Of a stretch of DNA of 15,065 nt, positions 8,301 to 14,363 are shown one piece after another (position 1 is the stretch's first letter; the number at the start of each line of letters is the position of its first letter). The notes under the pieces are model-generated. The model saw nothing but the letters and a program-made list of their open reading frames with translations, did no database searches and was not told where the DNA came from. Position numbers and translations under genes: made by a program. The stretch is from Fibrobacterota bacterium (GTDB lineage Bacteria > Fibrobacterota > Chitinivibrionia > Chitinivibrionales > JANQEN01): positions 1-15,065 of the forward strand of contig JAUXBV010000013.1 in assembly GCA_030619215.1 (NCBI GenBank). The letters run 5' to 3'.

Positions 8301-10426
8301 CTTCAGCGATAACTCAATATAAGAGTAATATATTAAAATATCCAAACGACCTGCGGAACCATGAGAGGCTTGCGCAACTTTATATTAACTCCAAAAACTA
8401 TTCACAGGCAACAAGAATACTTACAAAAGTATCATCAAAAGCTTCGGCACCGCCCACCATGAGTAAACAACTTGCACAGATATATTCGAAACAGGGAAAA
8501 AAGAGCCTGGCAGCCGCTGCATACGAAAAATATCTCAAAAAGGTTCCAACAGATTCTACCTCTTTTTATAAGCTCGGAACTATTTACTATTCACAAAAAG
8601 CATACAAAAAAGCCGTCTTGCCGCTTGAAGCAGCTTCTGTATTAATGCCCAGAAATTCGAGCTGCCTGTACAAGCTGGGAGATTCATATGTCAAGTCGGG
8701 CACCCCCAGGAAAGCTATCAATCCATTGAAAAAGGCTTATAATCTAAAAAAGAATGATATGAAAACCATTAGTCTACTTACAAAATGTTACGAGACGGTA
8801 AAGGATACAAACAACCTTATTGCTATTCTGCAAAAATATACTGCATTGGAATCAAAGAACTTCAACCGTCATTCACAGCTTGGCAATCTACTCCTTAAAA
8901 CCAATAAAACCGATCAGGCAATTAGTATTTTGGAAGCTGCGAGCAAAATTAAGCCTTCTCATGTTCAAACTCACCTGGCACTTATAACTCTCTATAAAAA
9001 AAAGAAGAACAGGGCTTTACTTATCAGGCACTTCAACTCCGCGCTGCAGTTCGATCCCAGGAACGCTGACCTTCAGTTCGAAAAAGCTATGTTCCACCTG
9101 GATGCCAACGAGCTTCCCAATGCAAAAACATCCTTTAAAAAAACTATTCAGTTGAGTCCTAAACATGCCCGTGCCCATTATCATTATGGAAAGATACTGC
9201 ATGACGGAAAGCAGCTTAAAACAGCCTTTTATCACTTTGGGCAGGCAGCAAAGTACTCACCCAAAAATACCGACTACCTTCTTAAGCTTGCTCAAACAGC
9301 AGTGGAGACAGGAAATCCCAAAACAGCCAAGACTACGATAAGCAAAGCTATCAAGTTAAAACCGAACGACCCTGCATTGGTACAAATGGCCGGATACATT
9401 TATTATAAAACAAAAGATTATCAAAGTGCTGAAAAATACTTAAACCAGGGAATGAAACTGGACAGGAATTGCCCATACTGCCACGAGCTGCTTGGGTCTA
9501 TCTATTTTGCAAATGCAAATTACAGCAGTGCGATTACCTTTTTAGAAAAAGCTTCAAATAAAGACCCAAATAATGACTCTGTCCTGGTAATGTTGGGCGA
9601 TGCCCTTGCCTTTACCAACCAATTGAGGCGCGCGCTTATCTTTTACAATAAAGCATTCGGCATTAACCCTAAAAATAATAAAACCTTTTATAAGGTCGTT
9701 GCCGGGAAAATTGACATCGGGATGCCAAAAGAAGCTGAAGCAATTATGAATAATAATAAGGGAAGAAAGAAAACAGCCTGGGTTCATCTTGCCCAGGGCA
9801 GAGTTCTGGAAGCCAATAAAAACCCCACAGTCGCCGAGTTCTCATATAATGCAGCTCTCCGTTCAATGCCAAATAACTCCGATGCCCACATGGGATTGGG
9901 CCGGGTATACCTTGAACAGAAAAAATATAACAAAGCTGTTCAGCATTTAAGCATGGCTATGATTGAAAGGCCTGATGACTTGAATGTCTTTGTTGGAATG
10001 GGAAGAGCCTATTATGGACTTAAAAATTATTCCGCAGCACTTGAGCTCTTTTCAGATGCACTGAAAAAAAATCCCAAGCAGCACGAAGCAAATATGTATA
10101 TGGGGCTGATATACAGTAAAAGAAAGAAGCATGATAAGGCTATTTCTCTATTTGAAAAGTCCCTGGCCCGGGAACCAAGAAACCCGGATCTTTACTTCAT
10201 GCTGGCGGTTGAATATGGCAGGATTTTACGTTTCAAAGAGTCGATAGCCAGTTTTCTTAAAGTGATAAAGTATGATGATTCAAAAGCTGTTGTTGTATAT
10301 AAAAATGTTGGTGATTTATACTATTACAAAATGAAAGACAAAAAAAAGGCGAAGAAGTACTGGGTAAAATATTTAAAAGCCGGCGGCACCAGTAATAAGG
10401 TAAAATCGCTGCTCAAATCGTTATAA
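2309..10426 (+). CDS. giant exported TPR-array protein (about 2,705 residues)
   Basis: The start is taken as the ATG at 2309. An in-frame GTG at 2300 would add three residues, and neither has a Shine-Dalgarno site. Residues 1-27 are a signal peptide (NLKK, Leu/Phe-rich core, cleavage near VNA/QT). Residues about 33-167 form a small alpha/beta domain whose layout (WFSALSEAY, VKIIPRKKY, AARELDATHVLIHTY, then a strand-rich end) resembles the TolB N-terminal/CsgG-like domains that often precede TPRs. This is a family-level guess. The rest is about 70 TPR units with the usual 34-residue period (G/A at position 8, Y at 11, A at 20, P near 32). Residues 698-2078 are five tandem supermodules of eight TPRs each. 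A degenerate sixth start follows, then about 17 more canonical TPRs. The protein is strikingly lysine-rich. It has no T9SS tail and no C-terminal membrane segment, so a periplasmic or surface-associated scaffold is inferred. Its partners are unknown. It is convergent with the Ig-like gene. Confidence 0.93.
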   Translation: MNLKKLLPFFLLAFSLLFVSQIQIVNAQTKPKMRIIISRAGEASSAGQVQNDWFSALSEAYYYFRFDPLETVKIIPRKKYSKALSPTDIFGVSVSEVDIFQAARELDATHVLIHTYDMDPTENVINYYLEVLTINKKVVVTFDESFPLQDVEKNLEACSKQIIKKLKITPSSKIAPLLTKPILVTDHNVLMEFGKALVEAGDKANEKDAKKLLRISDNNIGLALATYKAAYAFKDIGDCDNAAKLFNRVILRNRLPYSNIYLQASINYRKCQSFDDAERVLSHAETNGISSHGLLVEKALILEKFKRVTEARKIYDRILKTDPDQPDALLFLARQERQAGSYEKSLDYLDRYIKLSDNPGPAYLEMGLCYVAMKRDDEALSVLRKANNLLPDEPESNVLLGDIYFKKKEYGTAATKYGKALEKRSNNLDLLIKTSNAYAKAKNSKKALAILDKYKANFYDTKVVTKEIGLLKFQLKDTTGARGILETCLGIRPPDSRVFLAMGDIYAAKGERDKAIRMYEQADPLLKDKTRVKIALANLQIQNKDYDKAQKNLKAILSKDPDYPNANGYLADVLMAKGQKQQALKHYLKERELQGENVHFQQNIAEIYFDINNLSMAEKESRKLLTLDPINAIGYKQLTLIAIKNKNSTEAQNYISQAEVSAKGKLDPSFYKEVAKGFTEMKSWDNAIKSYGSYLKSSPKDEKAWIELSKVYLQARRDSSAARAYIKIYELSPQKNKDYLAKAGHTYYKLGMKKQAKETYSKFLTKGFVDPLVNVNSAHMEFAHKRYEKTISLLEGASGKYASDEEVVKMLAYSYHKTKKHSQALQYIKKHLANFPNDRKGVEIAALEYEKAGNIKSAADMYKKYLSRDKNQDYAYKLGALYEKLKQNSLAMGQYKKNIADYPEDFRSYERLAELYLASNQFDNAVKMLVKVTANPSADPAFFKKLAEVYTKQKKPALAAATYEQYLIKSPKDSDMLLKLGVTYYEKKDYEKALTPLMRAFELKPNNSECLAMIGHAYYKMGKKEDAYKTYSEFKRRGFSDPEVSVNLAKMEYKAKNYSKTISLLKNLTGKYASDPKVNRMLALSHSKMGTHSLAATYIKKLVDKSPNDPEALELAAISYEKTGDSKNAAAMFKRYIALPKSATKAEKRQDYAYRLATLYEKQKQVQQAVTQYNANIKEYPKDFRNYEKLGLLYLDSKQYTNAIKMLGKATQNPSADPDIFRKLAELYVSQKKLSEATSTYEKYLAKRGTDSKAWFALGKIYYNKKAYDKAVKPLVRASDLMPQNRECLAMAGHSYYHLGKMTEAYQTYNNFLKKGFKDLEVNVNIAAIEFKNKKYTRTISLLKNLTGKYASDPKVIRMLAISHSKMGTHSLALSYVKTLVEKNPSDPEALELAALTYEKTGNNKSAADMFKKYCALPKNKVKSKKRKEYAYRLAILYEVLKQPSLAIAQYKKNITYSPKDFRNHEKLGELYLKAKQYENAAQMMEKATLNPSADPNIYKKLAELYVKQKKGPKAASTYEKYLAKKSTDSKAWYELGNIYYKQKAYNKALKPLSRATELMPQNSKCLALTGHTYFALGKKAEAYNIYSIFFKKGFKDIEVNVKLAKMEFDNKKYTRTISLLKNLTGKHATDPKTIRMLAISHSEMGTHSLALSYIKKLVQNKPNDPEAIELAAITYEKTGDDNSAASMYKKYCSLPKEKVNKKKRKKYAFQLAELYEKQKQTSLAIAQYKKNTVDYPKDYRNYDRLGGLYLKSKQNANALLMFEKAATNPSASPDLHKKLAGLYEKQNKKSQAASTYEKYLLKRTTDSKAWYALGNIYYKQKAYEKAIKLLARASKLMPQNKECLALTGHTYYALGKKAEAYRIYDDLNKKGYKDPQVTINLATMEFDKKNHTRATALLKSLSGSKYTSDEKTIRMLAVSYYNNKKYSEALPYVKKLVAKASSDKEVVEIAAVTYEKTGDIRSASNMYKKFLTFKTTKKHQEYAYRLGKLYEKQKAMSSAITQYKSNILKYPNDLRNHERLAQLYINSKNYSQATRILTKVSSKASAPPTMSKQLAQIYSKQGKKSLAAAAYEKYLKKVPTDSTSFYKLGTIYYSQKAYKKAVLPLEAASVLMPRNSSCLYKLGDSYVKSGTPRKAINPLKKAYNLKKNDMKTISLLTKCYETVKDTNNLIAILQKYTALESKNFNRHSQLGNLLLKTNKTDQAISILEAASKIKPSHVQTHLALITLYKKKKNRALLIRHFNSALQFDPRNADLQFEKAMFHLDANELPNAKTSFKKTIQLSPKHARAHYHYGKILHDGKQLKTAFYHFGQAAKYSPKNTDYLLKLAQTAVETGNPKTAKTTISKAIKLKPNDPALVQMAGYIYYKTKDYQSAEKYLNQGMKLDRNCPYCHELLGSIYFANANYSSAITFLEKASNKDPNNDSVLVMLGDALAFTNQLRRALIFYNKAFGINPKNNKTFYKVVAGKIDIGMPKEAEAIMNNNKGRKKTAWVHLAQGRVLEANKNPTVAEFSYNAALRSMPNNSDAHMGLGRVYLEQKKYNKAVQHLSMAMIERPDDLNVFVGMGRAYYGLKNYSAALELFSDALKKNPKQHEANMYMGLIYSKRKKHDKAISLFEKSLAREPRNPDLYFMLAVEYGRILRFKESIASFLKVIKYDDSKAVVVYKNVGDLYYYKMKDKKKAKKYWVKYLKAGGTSNKVKSLLKSL
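4400..8542 (+). repeat. five tandem coding supermodules of 272-278 codons, each eight TPRs
   Basis: The copies inside the giant TPR gene are A 4400-5215 (272 codons), B 5216-6049, C 6050-6883 and D 6884-7717 (278 codons each), and E 7718-8542 (275 codons). Copy A splits into units of 34, 34, 34, 34, 34, 33, 34 and 35 residues, so each supermodule is exactly eight TPRs. The length differences come from one loop between units 5 and 6, the ALPK...KKRK-type insertion in B-D. Each copy ends in a recognisable AA(S/A)TYE(K/Q)YL motif. Copies B, C and D are the most alike, while A and E have diverged. At DNA level, even the most conserved block differs at many third codon positions, so the duplications are old. 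Confidence 0.9.
8543..8960 (+). repeat. degenerate sixth supermodule start
   Basis: The first two TPRs after copy E (PTDSTSFYKLGTIYYSQKAY, then MPRNSSCLYKLGDSYV) align with units 1 and 2 of the supermodules, including the recurring Cys. After that the similarity fades and the sequence becomes ordinary TPR. It looks like the remnant of a partial sixth copy, or the ancestral segment from which the array grew. The right boundary is approximate. Confidence 0.6.
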
Positions 10427-10440
10427 ATCCTAAAAATGCA

Positions 10441-10470
10441 AGGGCACCCTGTTTATTAACAGAGTGCCCT
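10441..10470. terminator. hairpin terminator between convergent genes
   Basis: AGGGCAC pairs perfectly with GTGCCCT, then after one C/A mismatch CTGTT pairs with AACAG around a 4-base loop, giving a 12-bp stem. It starts 15 bases after the TPR stop codon and ends 34 bases before the stop of the opposing Ig-like gene, the classic place for a bidirectional terminator. The plus side is followed only by TTTCCCC. The minus side is followed by TGCATTTTTAGG, so the T-run is better for the leftward gene. Confidence 0.72.
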
Positions 10471-10504
10471 TTCCCCACTCCCTCCTCATGATTCAAATTT
10501 TTGT

Positions 10505-12910
10505 CTACTTCAAATAAATTAAGCGGATGTTTCTCGTATATCTTTTCTCTCCATTAATGGTAAGCCGCGCAATATAATATCCTGCTCCTATCTGATACCC
10601 CAACTTGTCAGCATTCAATTTGAAGTAGTAGCGCCCCCTGTTTACATCACCTGAGTACAATGTCATTATCGTTTTACCATTCAAATCGAATATCTTTAAA
10701 CTGGCCTTTCCCTTAACCGGTGTTGAAAAGGAGATATTCGTATAACCACGGAATGGATTCGGATAATTCTTTAAATTAAAAACAATATGATCTGAAACAG
10801 GCGTAAAAACAACGGGAACTATCTCCGGGCCGGCATCTGTCCAATTTATTATAATATCGTTATTATTGATTACGATACTATCTACCTTATGCAACAGCGT
10901 ATCATTTTCCGATATATACCCACCCACAACTGTGTAGACTCCATTTGGCAGTTTCATTCCATAGGTACTGTCCGGCTTCATCCACACACTAACAGTAAAA
11001 CCTCTTGCTGAGTCAACCGCAAAAACACCTGCGTCATGAGGGTCGGTTGGAAAAGTCATTTTGAATTTTCCGGAAATTGAACCATTGGGCTCAAGTACCA
11101 GGAATTCCAGAGTATCAGTACCGGCTGCAACATTATGATAGGGATAGTTACCGCCATCATCCTGCGGAACAATGATATATTCCTCAGGAAGGTCATGACG
11201 ATCAACAGCCACGTAATATCCGGGGAAATGAACGTTGGAAGAAACATTTATCTCAAAAGCGCCGCGGCCGGTAACTTCCGTTTCTGCAATAAACGTTCCC
11301 TGGAGGCTGTCATGATCCGCTGTTGCCATAATGTATAGCTTTTCCGGGATATCCCCGCTTACCGTACCGCTTATCACAGCATCCGTTGAATGTACCATAT
11401 AAATCACATCAACGGTATCATCGGCCTCGTCAACACTTACAGAATAATCCTGATTCATATAATTCGGATCATCGACCCGTATCTGCCACGAACCGAGAGA
11501 AACCTGCAAAAGCGCCGTACCATTTATATCAGTTTGCCCCCCAACTTCGACACCTGAGTACTGTTCCGACAATTCAACACCAACATTTGCAACAGGATTG
11601 TTTGTTTCATCAACAACAGACAAATTAACATATTTATCACCCTTCTTAATCTCTATCAGTAAATCGCTTTGCCCGGGGCCTGCGCTGTCTATATAGCTCG
11701 GAGAGACAAAATAGCCCTGGGGCAGCACATCCTCATTCACCCACGTATGCACCATATACCTGAGGAACTTTGACGAAACAGGAATTTCAAAGCTGCCGTC
11801 TTCTGATATATCAGCCCGTGCATAATACCAGACACCGTCAGGATGATTCCATTGACCGGTAGTATCCATTGCCACATTTATATCGAAATCCTCCTCCAGG
11901 TCGATTCCCGCGCTATCAACAATAGTGCCGGAAATAGTTGCGTCAGCGGTTAGAAGCACATATACAACATCAACGGTATCGTCACCCGGTAAAACCTCGA
12001 CCTTAACATCCGGGCTCATATATTCCACCGAAGAGCCCTTATCATCAAAATGTATCTCCCAGATGCCGTCTTTAACCGGCGCTATAAATTTGCCGAGGGA
12101 ATCTGCCTCAACACCGAACTCCATATTCAAGTCTTCGGATTGAAACCACAGCCTGGCTTTTGCAATGGGGCTTCCGCTCTCATCCTTTACAACACCGGCT
12201 ATGAAAAACTTAGTCCTCTCAAAGATAAAGTTTATGGTTGTCAACCCGGCAGTCACCGTTGTTTCAGCGGGATGCGGCGGAATCAGGCTGGTCCCTTCCA
12301 AAACACCGAACTCATCCTCCGCCCCGACCTTTACATCCTTTCCCTGCATGGTATCAGGCAGGTAAACGATATAGTCGCCATTCGCATCGGTGCTGACAAT
12401 TCTTTCAAATTCATCCTGCAACTCAGGTGTTTTGAACGCCGCGTAAACTATAATGTTTTTAATGCCACCGGAGTCGCTGCTCACCTTTCCGCTGATATAC
12501 GTATTCGTAACCGGCCAGGTATTTACTATGAGTGATGCAGTGTCTGGCCCTCCCTTATCGGAAAGTATTATGAAATAGGTTCCCGGAATATCAAAACCTT
12601 TTTCACCGCCTGTTTCTATGGGCAGAGAAGCCTTGCCGTCGGCAATAGTGTCCTGGTCATCGTCACCATCAATAAACTTCTCCCCCACCTCTTTTGAATT
12701 GTAGATAACATGGTCTACATTTTCATCAGGGATACCGTCACCGCTGATATCAAGTATCAACAGTATGTCCGCAGAGTCGCCTACAACTGAGAAATCCCCG
12801 GTCAGGACCGACGATTCTCCCATTGATATTGTACCGGGTGTAAAGGTGAGGTTGCTGAATGCAAACAGGTTCAGCGCAAATACAATTACACAAAGACCTG
12901 AACGGCGCAT
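10505..12910 (-). CDS. secreted multi-Ig-like/carboxypeptidase-regulatory repeat protein with T9SS sorting domain
   Basis: Predicted protein of 801 residues. The ATG at 12910 has an AAGGAGG site five bases upstream and begins a short signal peptide (MRRSG, then a hydrophobic stretch to about residue 22). Residues 54-66 (DISGDGIPDENVD) and 81-92 (DGDDDQDTIADG) look like acidic calcium-binding loops. Then come about six beta-sandwich modules of the carboxypeptidase-regulatory/transthyretin-like type, each opening with an ISGxV-like strand, near 139, 237, 326, 428, 513 and 611. Two copies of a DDTVDVVY/DDTVDVIY strand followed by DAxISGT (310-329 and 497-516) show internal duplication. Residues 714-801 are a T9SS type A sorting domain: NYPNPF, LKIFDLNGKTI, GAGYYIARL, basic tail. 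No catalytic domain is seen, so a structural, adhesive or surface-layer role is most likely. The protein is clearly acidic, unlike the basic TPR protein it converges with. Confidence 0.88.
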   Translation of the reverse strand: MRRSGLCVIVFALNLFAFSNLTFTPGTISMGESSVLTGDFSVVGDSADILLILDISGDGIPDENVDHVIYNSKEVGEKFIDGDDDQDTIADGKASLPIETGGEKGFDIPGTYFIILSDKGGPDTASLIVNTWPVTNTYISGKVSSDSGGIKNIIVYAAFKTPELQDEFERIVSTDANGDYIVYLPDTMQGKDVKVGAEDEFGVLEGTSLIPPHPAETTVTAGLTTINFIFERTKFFIAGVVKDESGSPIAKARLWFQSEDLNMEFGVEADSLGKFIAPVKDGIWEIHFDDKGSSVEYMSPDVKVEVLPGDDTVDVVYVLLTADATISGTIVDSAGIDLEEDFDINVAMDTTGQWNHPDGVWYYARADISEDGSFEIPVSSKFLRYMVHTWVNEDVLPQGYFVSPSYIDSAGPGQSDLLIEIKKGDKYVNLSVVDETNNPVANVGVELSEQYSGVEVGGQTDINGTALLQVSLGSWQIRVDDPNYMNQDYSVSVDEADDTVDVIYMVHSTDAVISGTVSGDIPEKLYIMATADHDSLQGTFIAETEVTGRGAFEINVSSNVHFPGYYVAVDRHDLPEEYIIVPQDDGGNYPYHNVAAGTDTLEFLVLEPNGSISGKFKMTFPTDPHDAGVFAVDSARGFTVSVWMKPDSTYGMKLPNGVYTVVGGYISENDTLLHKVDSIVINNNDIIINWTDAGPEIVPVVFTPVSDHIVFNLKNYPNPFRGYTNISFSTPVKGKASLKIFDLNGKTIMTLYSGDVNRGRYYFKLNADKLGYQIGAGYYIARLTINGEKRYTRNIRLIYLK

Positions 12911-12915
12911 GAGGG

Positions 12916-12922
12916 CCTCCTT
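12916..12922 (-). promoter_or_regulatory. strong Shine-Dalgarno site of the Ig-like gene
   Basis: The minus strand reads AAGGAGG, a full match to the anti-Shine-Dalgarno core, five bases before the ATG at 12910. It fixes the start of this gene and shows that the host does use Shine-Dalgarno initiation. Confidence 0.8.
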
Positions 12923-12993
12923 TAAATAATAGATTTACACTTTTTGAATGATTTTCCTTTTAATAACAATTACAAGACGGTGTATATATTTAA

Positions 12994-13189
12994 TTAGTGT
13001 CTGTTAACAATTGACAAATGACCGTCATTCCGGCATTCTTTTGGCCGGCAAAGTCCAACTTGTTGGGAATCCAGCTTTTTTTTGATGTTTTATGGCATGG
13101 ATTTACACCTTTGGCGCACTTCGCCCGCTAAAAACATGCGGGTTTTAATCCCTCTTTATGGGGAAATGACGTTTCCGGACTGACACTAA
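12994..13189. mobile_element. structured MITE-like non-coding repeat element, about 196 bp
   Basis: Perfect 8-bp terminal inverted repeats TTAGTGTC (12994-13001) and GACACTAA (13182-13189) bound the element. A subterminal pair is CGTCATT (13023-13029) and AATGACG (13165-13171). Inside are nested hairpins: AATGAC/GTCATT at 13017-13029, CCGGC/GCCGG at 13030-13048, CCCGC/GCGGG at 13124-13142 and GGAAA/TTTCC at 13162-13176. The segment is visibly richer in G+C than its flanks and has no coding frame. GTCATTCC...GGAATCCAG strings like those at 13024-13074 are typical of dispersed palindromic repeats in many bacteria. ATTTA occurs beside both ends (12988-12992 and 13190-13194) but one base out of register, so a target duplication is only possible. 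Confidence 0.6.
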
Positions 13190-13307
13190 ATTTAGAATAA
13201 TACCTATATAATTAATTGATATAATTATACCACGAAAATTGAAAAAGTCAATGCTTAAATTATTACGGAATTATTAGAGAACAGGTAGATTAAAAGAGGC
13301 GGCAGCA

Positions 13308-14138
13308 CTAACCGTCTGATTTTAAGTCAATTATACCATTCACCTCAAGAAATTTCTGGATATCTTTCCAGTATTGATAGACATCAGGCGGGCAATCATT
13401 GTGGCGGCAATTATAGGTTATAAAGGTAGCATTTTTTGCGACTTTTGATAATTCAACACTGTTCTTATATGGTATTATATTATCATGTTCACCATGTATT
13501 AATAATACCGGCCCGTTATAGGATTTCAACACTTTTTTATTATTAAACTTGTCGAGTACTAAAAAAGGTGGAAGCAGATAATGCTTTGCAAACTGTTTTG
13601 TACTGGTAAATGTGGATTGCAGTATCAGCGCACCTATTTCTCTCTCCTTTGCAAGTTCGCAAGACGCTCCCCCGCCGACCGAGCGTCCATGAGCAATAAT
13701 TTTATTGCTGTCTATATCCTCCCTGTCCTTCAGCCAGTCATAGGCTTTTACCATCACTTCCCTTATTGCCCTCTGTGAAGGTCTCCCCTTAGATCTGCCA
13801 TACCCGGGATATTCAACAAGCATAAGATCAACACCCAATACATTATAAGGCAAAAACTCCTCTATACAGTAATCAATCAACTCCCCGTTACCATGTGAAA
13901 AGATTACCGCAGGCCTCTTAACTCCCTCTACTGTATTCTTTGCAGGTATATACCACGCCTCGACCTTGCCTTTCGATGTGATCAGCCACACCTTTTTCAT
14001 ATTCTCCACGCGTACATCTTTCATAGGAGGCTGAGCATAACGCCGCGGGAACAGCATGCTTCTCTGCATGGTGAAAAGGGTCACGCCATAGGTGACATAC
14101 ACCAAACCTATTATGCCGAGGACTTTGAGGAAAACCAT
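13308..14138 (-). CDS. membrane-anchored alpha/beta hydrolase, ABHD13/BEM46-like
   Basis: Predicted protein of 276 residues from the ATG at 14138. An in-frame GTG at 14162 would add eight hydrophobic residues but falls inside an AT-rich short-repeat tract, and neither start has a Shine-Dalgarno site. Residues 1-22 form one hydrophobic segment, a signal anchor that would place the enzyme domain outside the cytoplasm. The alpha/beta-hydrolase core is complete. HGNG at 82-85 supplies the oxyanion region, EYPGYGRSKGRPS at 109-121 is the family's strand-turn signature, the nucleophile is Ser153 in GRSVGG, the acid is Asp219 in HGEHD, and the base is His246 in RHND. The HND after the final strand and the STFTS segment are typical of ABHD13/BEM46-type proteins (COG1073). 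Substrate is unknown: lipids, thioesters or small esters are all possible. The gene is divergent from the esterase gene at 14364. Confidence 0.85.
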   Translation of the reverse strand: MVFLKVLGIIGLVYVTYGVTLFTMQRSMLFPRRYAQPPMKDVRVENMKKVWLITSKGKVEAWYIPAKNTVEGVKRPAVIFSHGNGELIDYCIEEFLPYNVLGVDLMLVEYPGYGRSKGRPSQRAIREVMVKAYDWLKDREDIDSNKIIAHGRSVGGGASCELAKEREIGALILQSTFTSTKQFAKHYLLPPFLVLDKFNNKKVLKSYNGPVLLIHGEHDNIIPYKNSVELSKVAKNATFITYNCRHNDCPPDVYQYWKDIQKFLEVNGIIDLKSDG

Positions 14139-14363
14139 AATAAGAATAAAATAACAAATCACAAATCATAAATTACAAACAAATTCCAATATCCCCTATT
14201 TCGCTAAAGCTACATAGGACACGCAAATTCCAAACAATATGGTGCATAGCTTATCTGATTATACTATTTGTGCATTTTTGAATACAAAACAATTTTTTAT
14301 TGTTATATTAATAATAACAAAGCACAAAGCACTATTCTGCTTATAATTCAATTAGGGGGGAAA
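14139..14363. promoter_or_regulatory. divergent spacer with degenerate short repeats and inverted repeats
   Basis: The tract 14150-14189 is built of near-repeats of ACAAATC/AAATTACAAA, and CAAATTCCAA recurs exactly at 14180-14189 and 14224-14233. Two perfect AT-rich inverted repeats overlap: AACAAT/ATTGTT at 14288-14304 and TTGTTAT/ATAACAA at 14300-14320. Their shared arm means only one can form at a time. They lie 45-75 bases before the esterase start, where an operator would fit. No promoter with both hexamers is evident, and no gene is seen. Confidence 0.4.
14355..14360 (+). promoter_or_regulatory. G-rich ribosome binding site of the esterase gene
   Basis: A run of six G after ATTA ends three bases before the ATG at 14364. 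The close spacing is slightly short, but pairing of the first Gs gives a usable distance. It supports the chosen start. Confidence 0.55.

Noticed and set aside
12050..12535. Plus-strand open frame of 161 codons opposite the Ig-like gene
   Set aside because: It lies wholly within a well-supported gene with a signal peptide and sorting domain. Its product has no domain-like pattern.
14342..14347. Perfect TATAAT as the -10 box of the esterase gene
   Set aside because: There is no -35-like hexamer at the right distance, and the start point would fall inside the ribosome binding site, leaving about a 10-base leader. Such strings are common by chance in this AT-rich DNA.
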